From contig JAAWOG010000030.1 in the NCBI GenBank assembly GCA_022799355.1, positions 1 through 40,281 of the forward strand: 40,281 nucleotides of DNA, in the 5' to 3' direction. Below the pieces are notes generated by a model. The model worked only from the letters and a program-made list of their open reading frames with translations. It did not search any database and had not been told where the DNA came from. The translations under genes were made by a program, and so were the position numbers. This DNA comes from Lachnospiraceae bacterium. GTDB taxonomy: Bacteria; Bacillota; Clostridia; Lachnospirales; Lachnospiraceae. Position 1 is the first letter of the stretch. Each line of letters begins with the position of its first letter. Below are positions 19,578 to 26,752 of the stretch, piece by piece.

Positions 19578-20681
19578 TTACGCCTCCCGCTGCGCCATCT
19601 TAAGCGCCGCTTTGATGGTCTTGTCCATATCATAATAGCGGTACATTCCCAGCCTGCCTCCGAAAAGCACATTTTTTTCTCTCTCCGCCAGTCCCCGATA
19701 GGCTTCATACAATCGATTGTTTTTCTCATCATTTATCGGGTAGTAGGGCTCCTCTCCCGGGTTCCATTCCGCCGGATATTCCTTTGTGATCACCGTTCCC
19801 GCCTGTTTGCCAAACTCAAAATGTTTGTGCTCTATAATGCGTGTATAAGGAACTTCCCTCTCCGTATAGTTGACAACCGCATTGCCCTGATAATTCTCCT
19901 CATCCGGCAGCTCCTGCGTCTCAAAGCGCAGAGAACGATACTCCAACGCCCCCAACCTGTAATCAAAATATTCATCTATCATACCGGTATACAGAAGCTT
20001 ATCATAACTGATGTCCTGCTCTTCCCTCAAAAACTCCTGCCAGGATATCCCGGTCCGCACCTCAATTCCATCTAACAGCTTTTCAATAATCCGGGTATAA
20101 CCGCCGACAGGGATTCCCTGGTAGGGATCATTAAAATAATTATTATCATAGGTAAAACGCAGCGGCAGCCTTTTGATCAGAAAAGCCGGAAGTTCTCTGC
20201 AGTCCCTTCCCCACTGTTTTTCCGTATATCCTTTAATCAGCTTTTCATAAACGTCCCTGCCTACCAGAGAGAGCGCCTGTTCCTCTAAATTTTCCGGCTC
20301 TTTGATAGAAAGATCCGAAATCTGCCCGGCAATTTTTTCTTTCGCCTCCTTCGGCGTCCTGACGTTCCACAATCTGCTGAACGTATTCATATTAAACGGC
20401 AGATTATAAAGCTCATCCCGATACACCGCAACCGGAGAATTGATATAATGATTAAATTCGGCAAACTGCCCGATGTAATCCCATATCATTTTATCAGATG
20501 TATGAAAAATATGCGCTCCGTAACAATGTACCTGAATCCCCAACTGTTCCTTCGTATAAATATTTCCTGCTGAATGTTTCCGTTTGTCAATTATATAACA
20601 GCGCTTCCCTCTCTTTTTCATTTCAAAGGCAAATACACTGCCGAACAGTCCCGCTCCAACAATCAAATAATCATAATGCAT
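19578..20681 (-). CDS. glf: UDP-galactopyranose mutase
   Basis: This is an FAD-dependent enzyme that interconverts UDP-galactopyranose and UDP-galactofuranose, the donor for galactofuranose in surface glycans. The 367-residue product has the normal length. It shows the N-terminal Rossmann motif IVGAGLFGS near residue 8, NIYTKEQLG, the YGAHIFHT segment near 54, NLPFNMNTF near 93, and the C-terminal GGRLGMYRYYDMDKTI near 340 that contains the conserved Arg. AAGGGAA stands 7 bases upstream of the ATG. It is a single gene, with no glycosyltransferases beside it. It is convergent with the FliD-like gene and divergent from the XRE gene. The product might feed cell-wall or flagellin glycans. Confidence 0.95.
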   Translation of the reverse strand: MHYDYLIVGAGLFGSVFAFEMKKRGKRCYIIDKRKHSAGNIYTKEQLGIQVHCYGAHIFHTSDKMIWDYIGQFAEFNHYINSPVAVYRDELYNLPFNMNTFSRLWNVRTPKEAKEKIAGQISDLSIKEPENLEEQALSLVGRDVYEKLIKGYTEKQWGRDCRELPAFLIKRLPLRFTYDNNYFNDPYQGIPVGGYTRIIEKLLDGIEVRTGISWQEFLREEQDISYDKLLYTGMIDEYFDYRLGALEYRSLRFETQELPDEENYQGNAVVNYTEREVPYTRIIEHKHFEFGKQAGTVITKEYPAEWNPGEEPYYPINDEKNNRLYEAYRGLAEREKNVLFGGRLGMYRYYDMDKTIKAALKMAQREA

Positions 20682-20715
20682 TTTAACATTTCCCTTCTAC
20701 ATTTTTTAATGAATT

Positions 20716-20733
20716 GGCAAGTTATGTCTTGCC
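20716..20733. promoter_or_regulatory. operator-like inverted repeat between glf and the XRE gene
   Basis: GGCAAG and CTTGCC are separated by 6 bases. The right arm overlaps the -35 box of the XRE gene promoter and the repeat lies upstream of glf, so the regulator could bind here to control itself and glf. This is inference. Confidence 0.45.
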
Positions 20734-20757
20734 TGTTTTATCAAAATATACTAAAAT
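20729..20757 (+). promoter_or_regulatory. probable promoter of the XRE gene
   Basis: TTGCCT (20729-20734) and TAAAAT (20752-20757) are separated by 17 bp, about 35 bases before the ATG. It overlaps the inverted repeat at 20716-20733. Confidence 0.55.
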
Positions 20758-20792
20758 AAACTTAACAAAAATACCAAAAGGAGTTTTCGTAT

Positions 20793-21134
20793 ATGAGTGA
20801 ACTGGATTTTGCAAAAGTAGGTTTAAAAATGAAACAACTCCGCGTAGAGCAGGGCTATACGCAGGAAATGGTGGCGGAAGATTTAAAGTGCACTGTTGCT
20901 TTTGTCAGCAATCTGGAAAACAATCGTGCCAAACTGAATCTTCGGGTACTGCTTTATTATTCCAAACTCTGTAATGTAACCATCGATGAGATTCTCGAAC
21001 CCGGCTTTACAGATCGCACTCCCCAGGAAGCAAGTAAAGCCATGAACACGGAACTGCTCCGCATTTTCCAGAGTTATGCGCCGGACGAGCAGAAAAAAAT
21101 CTTAAAAACCCTCAGATTATGGAAGAGAGGCTGA
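20793..21134 (+). CDS. XRE-family transcriptional regulator
   Basis: This is a 113-residue cytoplasmic DNA-binding protein. The HTH_3 domain covers roughly residues 8-67: VGLKMKQLR, then YTQEMVAEDL and VAFVSNLENNRAKLN with the recognition helix, then LCNVTIDEIL. The short C-terminal tail has no known sensor domain. AAAGGAG precedes the ATG. It is monocistronic, divergent from glf, and closed by its own terminator. The target is unknown, and autoregulation through the 20716-20733 repeat is plausible. Confidence 0.85.
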   Translation: MSELDFAKVGLKMKQLRVEQGYTQEMVAEDLKCTVAFVSNLENNRAKLNLRVLLYYSKLCNVTIDEILEPGFTDRTPQEASKAMNTELLRIFQSYAPDEQKKILKTLRLWKRG

Positions 21135-21155
21135 TACCAGCCTCTCCGAGTTTTT
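21125..21155 (+). terminator. terminator of the XRE gene
   Basis: GAGAGGCT and AGCCTCTC form a perfect 8-bp stem with a 6-base loop, then CGAG and TTTTT. The stop codon lies inside the hairpin. Confidence 0.85.
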
Positions 21156-21158
21156 ACC

Positions 21159-21632
21159 TTACTTTTTCTTATCCATAAACTGTGAACCTACGTAATTCAA
21201 TTTTTTCATATTGTTAAAATAGCTGCGTGCCGCCTTTCCGTTATCGCGCTTCTGGCGCAAAAGGGCACTTTCCCGTTTCGCAAAATTATCCACTTCCAGC
21301 CTGAGGCGGTTTTCCTCCGCCTGAATCAGTATATTCTTTTCACTGATCTCCGCAATCATATTCTGCATTGCCCTGATCGAACCTGCATACCTCTCCTTAT
21401 TGCGTATCATCTCTTCCCTGATTCTGTCATAAACCTGCTCAAAACCGTCATCCAATGAATCAATACTCTCCGCAAGCACCACTTTTTCATGAATGCTTTT
21501 ATCAAAGGCTTCCATCTGCATGCTTTCGGATTGCAGCATATCCGACTCCTCTTTCTGATATCTCATAATCCTGTTCAGTATATCAAGTTTCTTCTTCAGG
21601 CTGTCCTGCAGCATATCCAAATAAGTATCCAT
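21159..21632 (-). CDS. FliT-like flagellar chaperone, probable
   Basis: The 157-residue product is almost entirely charged coiled-coil (heptad-like pattern from residue 5 to about 140, rich in E, K, R and Q) with a basic end MDKKK. It has no membrane or signal segment. I recognise no firm family motif. The call rests on its place directly after fliS in a flaG-fliD-fliS operon, where FliT-type export chaperones for FliD are usual, and on the matching size and helical make-up. It could instead be an unrelated coiled-coil accessory. An 85-bp gap with a hairpin separates it from fliS, so it may be expressed at a lower level. Ribosome binding site GAAGG is close to the ATG. Confidence 0.5.
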   Translation of the reverse strand: MDTYLDMLQDSLKKKLDILNRIMRYQKEESDMLQSESMQMEAFDKSIHEKVVLAESIDSLDDGFEQVYDRIREEMIRNKERYAGSIRAMQNMIAEISEKNILIQAEENRLRLEVDNFAKRESALLRQKRDNGKAARSYFNNMKKLNYVGSQFMDKKK

Positions 21633-21674
21633 CCTTCATTCCTTTCCGCCCGTTTCAGGCAGCATTCCATGCAA

Positions 21675-21708
21675 AAAATGACCACACCTTTTAGCATGGC
21701 CATTTTTT
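21675..21708 (-). terminator. AT-rich terminator-like hairpin after fliS
   Basis: On the minus strand AAAATGGCCA and TGGTCATTTT form a 10-bp stem (one G-U) followed by TT. It may partly end transcription between fliS and the FliT-like gene. Confidence 0.5.
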
Positions 21709-21717
21709 TCATAAGTT

Positions 21718-22104
21718 TTATGCCTGTTTCTTACCCTTATTTGCTTCCATTACCTGTTTCCAGGTATCCCGCATGCTTCTTAAATGTGTATTCACTTCTT
21801 CCAGAATCTCCGGATCTTTCTTCACATTTGCCTCCAGAAGCCTCTGCAACATGTAAACATATACCCTGTCAAAGTCCTGTGACACCTCATATTTGGAGTC
21901 CAATGTCGCACGGAACTCATCGATAATCCGCTCTACTTTTACTATATTATTATGAGCTTTTTCAATGTCCTTTTTCTCTATTGCCATTATGGCAATATTA
22001 TTGAACTTGATAGCCCCGTCATACAGCATCAATGTCAGTTCCGCCGGCGAAGCCGTCAAGACCTTACTGTTATTGTACTGTGCGTACTGATTCATAGATC
22101 TCAA
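21718..22104 (-). CDS. fliS: flagellin export chaperone FliS
   Basis: FliS binds the flagellin C-terminus in the cytoplasm and delivers it to the flagellar export gate. The product has 128 residues, the normal length. It has the N-terminal QYAQYNNSKVLTASPAELTLMLYDGAI region, where the segment ASPxELxLMLYDGAI is the hallmark, followed by helices ending in a basic tail. The start is TTG at 22104, chosen because GGAGGA lies 7 bases before it and is too far from the ATG three codons later. It follows fliD by 52 bp in the sigma-28 driven flaG operon. In many Bacillota FliS also interacts with FliW/flagellin homeostasis. Confidence 0.95.
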   Translation of the reverse strand: MRSMNQYAQYNNSKVLTASPAELTLMLYDGAIKFNNIAIMAIEKKDIEKAHNNIVKVERIIDEFRATLDSKYEVSQDFDRVYVYMLQRLLEANVKKDPEILEEVNTHLRSMRDTWKQVMEANKGKKQA

Positions 22105-22156
22105 TATGTTTTCCTCCGCTTATGCCGCTTCCTTCCCGAAAGCCCATACCACTATT

Positions 22157-23701
22157 TTACCCAAACAGGCTGGAAATAGAACTTTGCTGAGAATTAATTT
22201 TGGATAATGCCACTTCCATCTGTGAAAACTTCGCATACCACCTGTCTATGTAATCATTCAGCTTCTTCTGCTCGGTCGCCACTTTACTGTCATACTCTTT
22301 CAACTCAAGAGCCATCTGTCTGTCATTGTAAACAGTATAGGGACTGCTGTAATCGCTACGCGCCATCTTATCTTCCAGCGTCGTATAAAGATTATTGGCA
22401 AGTTCTTTAAAGAATTCCACCACCGTATCCGTATCCGTAGCAATCGCTTTTTTCAGCTTATCCTCATAGTTCTTTACATCCGAATCATCAGGATCACCGT
22501 TGATATGATATGCGTTCTTCTCATTATCTTTTGCCTTGAAATAACCAAGTGTCTCAATGCCGAAAGCCGAAAGGTATATATCCTTTCCGTCGTTTATCCC
22601 TTCTCTTCCCGGTATATGCGTCTGCAGCATCACTTCCTTCAAAGCACTCGATACACTCGACAATGTGCCGTCACGCCTGAGCAGGGATTCTTTGATCTTC
22701 TTCTCCCACTCCTCTACTTCCGTCTCAGAAAGCGCATCCTTCTCCTCTTTGGTCAGAGGTTCATACTTAGAAGCACTCTCCGCGTTATAGAGCTTATCCA
22801 TCTCATTAATCAGTTCATTATACTTGGTAAAGAAATTTTTGATTACATCGTAGATACCGCTCGTATCTAGTTCCGTAGTCAGGGAAATCTCATCATCCCC
22901 TGTTTTCTTATGAACCGACAATGTAAGGCCATTGATTTCAAAAGTATTGGTCGAAGATGTATATTCAGCACCATTTAACTCGATTATCGAATCCTGACCA
23001 TAAATCATGGTCGCCTGGCCTTCCACTTTTCCATTTTCCATCAACGGATCATCCGGATCATAGTAAAGCCCCAACGCCTTTAATGCATTCTTTGATTTTT
23101 CATCTCCATCGATAGGGCTTAACTCAAATCCATTCTCTTTGCCGCTCTCTTTGGATGATATATAAAGCCGTCCTGCCTTCTCATCAAATTTTGCATTCAG
23201 GCCCAATTCCTTGATTCCTTCAACAACATCATTCAGATTCTGGTAAGTATTAAATTTAAGTTCTTTTTCTTCCCCGCCTACTTTTATTTTGAATCTGATC
23301 TCTTCGCCCGGCGCACCTACTCCCAGGTTTGCCAGTGTTTTTTCACCAGAAGTTGCATCGATCTTCGCGCCTGTCAGATATGCCGTTTTTGCAAGCTCTT
23401 TTATCTTTAAGCTTTGTACGCCATTCATGGCATCGCCGCCGGTTACAACCGTAACCGCATCCGAATCGGAAACCTTGGTTGTCTTTTTCGTGTACGCATA
23501 GTCAAAACGCATATCACTGATCACATCCGAATACAGTGAATATATCTTTGTATTAAGCTCTTTCCATGCATCTATCTTCCAACTCAGCTTTGTCTGATCT
23601 TTCTGGATTTTCTGAACCTTTACGGAACGGGCGCTTGCCAGCTCCGATATGATTGCCTCCGTATCCAGTCCGGAATTCATACCGGTAATTCTAATTGTCA
23701 T
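22157..23701 (-). CDS. fliD: flagellar filament capping protein FliD (HAP2)
   Basis: FliD forms the cap at the filament tip that helps flagellin polymerize. The 514-residue product has the N-terminal signature ITGMNSGLDTEAIISEL followed by a coiled-coil (to about residue 60), the SLKIKELAKTAYLTG segment near 100, the middle D2/D3 domains, and a C-terminal coiled-coil ending SQMEVALSKINSQQSSISSLFG. Both terminal regions required for the cap are intact. AATGGAGGTAGAAC precedes the ATG. It is 26 bp after flaG and so cotranscribed from the sigma-28 promoter at 24234-24260. Confidence 0.96.
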   Translation of the reverse strand: MTIRITGMNSGLDTEAIISELASARSVKVQKIQKDQTKLSWKIDAWKELNTKIYSLYSDVISDMRFDYAYTKKTTKVSDSDAVTVVTGGDAMNGVQSLKIKELAKTAYLTGAKIDATSGEKTLANLGVGAPGEEIRFKIKVGGEEKELKFNTYQNLNDVVEGIKELGLNAKFDEKAGRLYISSKESGKENGFELSPIDGDEKSKNALKALGLYYDPDDPLMENGKVEGQATMIYGQDSIIELNGAEYTSSTNTFEINGLTLSVHKKTGDDEISLTTELDTSGIYDVIKNFFTKYNELINEMDKLYNAESASKYEPLTKEEKDALSETEVEEWEKKIKESLLRRDGTLSSVSSALKEVMLQTHIPGREGINDGKDIYLSAFGIETLGYFKAKDNEKNAYHINGDPDDSDVKNYEDKLKKAIATDTDTVVEFFKELANNLYTTLEDKMARSDYSSPYTVYNDRQMALELKEYDSKVATEQKKLNDYIDRWYAKFSQMEVALSKINSQQSSISSLFG

Positions 23702-23727
23702 GTTCTACCTCCATTCCAGTTTTCCCG

Positions 23728-24189
23728 TTATAATTTTTTATCAACCAGAATACCTGCTATCTCCCAGACTTTAGCGATCATATCAAGTGTCTGCTCGGGC
23801 GGAAGTTCCTTGATCACTTCCTTCGTATCCTGATCAACGATCTTGATTGTCACCCTGTTGGTTGCTTCGTGGATTCCAAATATCGCAGAAGAATGGTTCA
23901 GATTCTTATTAAGCTGTTCCACAGCTTTTTTGATCTTCTCTGTCTGCATCTTTGCCGTCTCCGCATAGCTGCCTCCGTCTTCTCTCTGGTCGCTCCCGGT
24001 ATTCTCAGCATTGTTCTCGGATGTATCCGTAGCTGCCGCCACCGATATCGTCGTTGCATCAATGTTATTTACCTGCGTCTGTGTGGGGTTCGCATCCGTG
24101 CTAACCGGCTCTGTTTTCTGTGTTTCCATTTTTTGCAGGGGCTGCGCCTGCACTGTCATAATACTTCCTAATGGTTCTATTGCTGCCAC
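23728..24189 (-). CDS. flaG: flagellar protein FlaG
   Basis: FlaG-family proteins affect filament length, but the mechanism is not well known. I chose GTG at 24189 (giving MAAIEPLGS) because GGAGGTGA lies 5 bases upstream. The longer ATG frame uses that ribosome binding site as coding sequence. The 153-residue product has a Thr/Asn/Gln-rich disordered N-terminal part to about 85 and the conserved domain near 90-150 (FGIHEATNRVTIKIVDQDTK, then EVIKELPPEQTLDMIAKVWE, then GILVDKKL). It is the first gene of the flaG-fliD-fliS unit. Confidence 0.93.
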   Translation of the reverse strand: MAAIEPLGSIMTVQAQPLQKMETQKTEPVSTDANPTQTQVNNIDATTISVAAATDTSENNAENTGSDQREDGGSYAETAKMQTEKIKKAVEQLNKNLNHSSAIFGIHEATNRVTIKIVDQDTKEVIKELPPEQTLDMIAKVWEIAGILVDKKL

Positions 24190-24233
24190 TTTGATCACCT
24201 CCATGTGAGACATTTTTAGACTTCTTACCCTGT

Positions 24234-24260
24234 ATATCGGATGATTGTCGAAAATCTTTA
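24234..24260 (-). promoter_or_regulatory. sigma-28 promoter for flaG-fliD-fliS
   Basis: On the minus strand TAAA (24257-24260), 15 bp, then TCCGATAT (24234-24241) matches the SigD consensus at 11 of 12 positions. It lies about 45 bases before the flaG start. Confidence 0.8.
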
Positions 24261-24282
24261 GTCCGGCAATAAAATTTTCCTC

Positions 24283-24314
24283 AAAAAAAGCCGCTCTCTT
24301 TATAAAAAGCAGCT
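24283..24314 (-). terminator. terminator after csrA
   Basis: On the minus strand AGCTGCT and AGCGGCT pair (one G-U) and are followed by TTTTTT. It ends the flgM-csrA unit before the flaG promoter. Confidence 0.7.
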
Positions 24315-24348
24315 CCTTCTGACTCTTTATTTTTCCTGACTCAAATGA

Positions 24349-24564
24349 TCAAAACAACTCTTTCAGTGCTTCCAGGTTCTCCGTATTCAGGGACTCCTGA
24401 TTTGCTTCCTGAATCTGAAGATAAACCTCTTTCCTGTAAACAGGCACTTCCTTCGGTGCCGAAATGCCAATCTTTACCTGATCGCCCCTGATGTCCAGGA
24501 TCGTGATCTCAATATCGTTGTTGATCACAAGGGCTTCATTTTTCTTTCTGGATAATGCCAGCAT
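24349..24564 (-). CDS. csrA: translational regulator CsrA
   Basis: CsrA binds GGA-containing mRNA leaders, especially that of flagellin, and blocks translation. I chose the start [16 protein letters not shown] because it is the family N-terminus, with GGGTGA upstream, giving 71 residues. The core [31 protein letters not shown] (residues about 17-47) is complete, including the RNA-contact Arg near the N-terminus and the VPVYRKEV strand. The C-terminal extension has the length seen in Bacillota CsrA that binds FliW. It starts one base after the fliW stop, so translation is probably coupled. Confidence 0.96.
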   Translation of the reverse strand: MLALSRKKNEALVINNDIEITILDIRGDQVKIGISAPKEVPVYRKEVYLQIQEANQESLNTENLEALKELF

Positions 24565-24565
24565 T

Positions 24566-25030
24566 CTATTCACCCGCCCTTTCTTTCTTTTCCTGCAAAA
24601 TAGCATGGATCATAAACTTCACGGGGAATTCTCCCCCTTCATTATCCACAATAATCTGACAGCCCGTCTTATTTTCCGCATTGATGATAAGAGGAGCCTG
24701 CAGGTTCACACTCATCTGTTTCAGGTCCTTCGGCACCGTCACCGTTACAAGCACCAGTATTTCATCCGGTTTAATCTCCCCTAAAGGTTTTAAAAGTTCA
24801 TCCTCCACCACCGGGTTATAACTCTCCTTCACATAGAGCGGATCCATAACCGGCATGGCAAAAGCAGGCTCATCCAAAGATTGCAGCCATTTAATACCGC
24901 CTGTCTTCTCCGCATCATAGAGCAATGTAAACTTTTTCAGATCAGGAAATCCGATGATCCCGTTTTCAAACGTGACTATCTTGGTATCATCAATTTCTAT
25001 CTCCCCAAACACTCTGGTTTTTATCAGCAT
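24566..25030 (-). CDS. fliW: flagellar assembly factor FliW
   Basis: FliW binds either flagellin or CsrA. When flagellin is exported, FliW is freed and antagonizes CsrA, restoring flagellin translation. The 154-residue product has family segments [27 protein letters not shown] near 20-38, [14 protein letters not shown] near 48, and the C-terminal [14 protein letters not shown]. The length is normal. GGAG precedes the ATG. The fliW-csrA pair directly follows flgL, so it is made with late flagellar proteins. The flagellin gene itself is not in the window. Confidence 0.96.
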   Translation of the reverse strand: MLIKTRVFGEIEIDDTKIVTFENGIIGFPDLKKFTLLYDAEKTGGIKWLQSLDEPAFAMPVMDPLYVKESYNPVVEDELLKPLGEIKPDEILVLVTVTVPKDLKQMSVNLQAPLIINAENKTGCQIIVDNEGGEFPVKFMIHAILQEKKERAGE

Positions 25031-25100
25031 ACCCGTCTCCTCTTTTATGCAGCCCGTTTTATGATCCCGCTGCCATTGATATCATAGTATCGCCTGCTTC

Positions 25101-26711
25101 CTAAATAAAATCCATCAGATTTACCTGCATAATCTTACCGGTTGCCTTCAGCGCCGCCTCGTAGGTCTGCTCAGCACTGGTAAGCTGTACTACCGCCTCG
25201 GAAAGGTCCACATCCTCATTCTCAGACTTTAATATCTCAAACGTGGATTTCTGGGAAGAAAGCCTGCTGCTCACAAGTTCTAACCTGCTCCCTCTTGCGC
25301 CGCACCCCGTCACCGCTACGTTTACCTCATTTAAGAAGCCCTGCATGGCGGTAAGCCCGGTGGAAAACTTCTTTTGTACAACATCCTTCTGATACGTGAA
25401 CGCCTTATTGGCCGCGTCAATCTGGTCACTCAGTATTTTCTGTTTTGCCGGATCCGTTTCCTTATCCAGCATATTTTTCAGCGTTGATACCACATCCTCT
25501 ATCTTCTGGATCTTCTCCAGCGCCTGAATCATATCATCCACTTCTCTGTTGACATCCGGATTAAAACATTCTTCCGCAATCGTATTGACCTGCAGACGCT
25601 GATTAAAGCCCACATCATATTCAATCACCTGACGCTTTGAACCATGATCCAGATACGTGGGATTATATACGATATCATCCGAATTCGGTGTACCGGCCGG
25701 ATCAAAATTTCCGTCTTCCCCTGCCGCCACACAGTAAAAATAGTGTTCCGGCTTCAGATCTCCCTCCTGAAACTCGGACTTCTGGTAGGTTACTCTGATC
25801 TCGCCTTCATTTACATTCGTGCTGAGAGGATCATCCACCACACCGGATAATTCCTTATAGACATCTTTGCCCAGAAGAAGTTCTCCGGTATCGGAAAGAT
25901 ATACTACCTCATTATCTCCCACATTCGTATAAGGGCTGGGCACATCCGTGGACTTTACCGTACGTGCGGCAGTTAATGTCTTATCCGTATATCCTGTTGC
26001 AGACGTTGCATCTTTCACCTTATATTGAATAGTTGGAATCATATTATCATCACAGTTATTATAGGAAAGCCTGATGCGATGATATTCCGATTTATCTATA
26101 TCGTTCTCTTCCACATCCACATAGTCCGTCTGCGTGCCTTCCTTTAAATCCGTCAGATCCCGGTCAACACCATTGTTATCCGTAAAACTGGTATTCACAA
26201 ACGTATCCGTCCTCAGATCCGAAGCCGAAAGCTGTTCTGTGATCTGATAAGGCTTCTCCGTTTTTTCCTTAAACATCAGAGAACTCTCCGTGCGATACCC
26301 CGTAAAAATATACCGTCCCGCATAATCCGCATTTCCGGTGCCGTAGACTTCATCTTTAAGAGATTTCAACTGCTCTAAAATAATATTTCTGTCAGCACTG
26401 GTCAGATATTCATTGGCGCCTTTATCATACTGTTTTATCATATCCGTAAGAACATCCGTCACCTGCTGCATGGCATCCTCCGTCGTTTTCAGCCATGCAT
26501 CGGCATCCTTCGCATTCCGGGAATAATACTGGGTAATCTCGGTTACACTGCTGCGAAGCCTTAAAGATCTGATCGCCACGATGGGATCATCCGAAGGACG
26601 TACGATCTTCTTTCCCGATGAAACCTGACTGCCCCGATGATCCTCCGCCACCTTTGCCAGGTTGATGTTGCTAAGGGAATTGTTCTGCATAATTTTATTT
26701 GTAATTCTCAT
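25101..26711 (-). CDS. flgL: flagellar hook-filament junction protein FlgL (HAP3), enlarged
   Basis: FlgL joins the hook to the flagellin filament. The N-terminus (MRITNKIMQNNSLSNI, SGKKIVRPSDDPI near 36) and the C-terminus (LSEAVVQLTSAEQTYEAALKATGKIMQVNLMDFI) are flagellin-like and complete. The 536 residues exceed the usual ~300. The extra sequence is in the middle (about residues 165-390), rich in Asp, Thr and Tyr, and would be a surface-exposed domain. It is in the order flgK-flgK2-flgL-fliW-csrA. A second candidate name would be a flagellin, but the place and the N-terminus favour FlgL. Confidence 0.92.
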   Translation of the reverse strand: MRITNKIMQNNSLSNINLAKVAEDHRGSQVSSGKKIVRPSDDPIVAIRSLRLRSSVTEITQYYSRNAKDADAWLKTTEDAMQQVTDVLTDMIKQYDKGANEYLTSADRNIILEQLKSLKDEVYGTGNADYAGRYIFTGYRTESSLMFKEKTEKPYQITEQLSASDLRTDTFVNTSFTDNNGVDRDLTDLKEGTQTDYVDVEENDIDKSEYHRIRLSYNNCDDNMIPTIQYKVKDATSATGYTDKTLTAARTVKSTDVPSPYTNVGDNEVVYLSDTGELLLGKDVYKELSGVVDDPLSTNVNEGEIRVTYQKSEFQEGDLKPEHYFYCVAAGEDGNFDPAGTPNSDDIVYNPTYLDHGSKRQVIEYDVGFNQRLQVNTIAEECFNPDVNREVDDMIQALEKIQKIEDVVSTLKNMLDKETDPAKQKILSDQIDAANKAFTYQKDVVQKKFSTGLTAMQGFLNEVNVAVTGCGARGSRLELVSSRLSSQKSTFEILKSENEDVDLSEAVVQLTSAEQTYEAALKATGKIMQVNLMDFI

Positions 26712-26752
26712 GCGAATCCTCCATATGTAAAATAGTTTTCATGGGGATCTTT

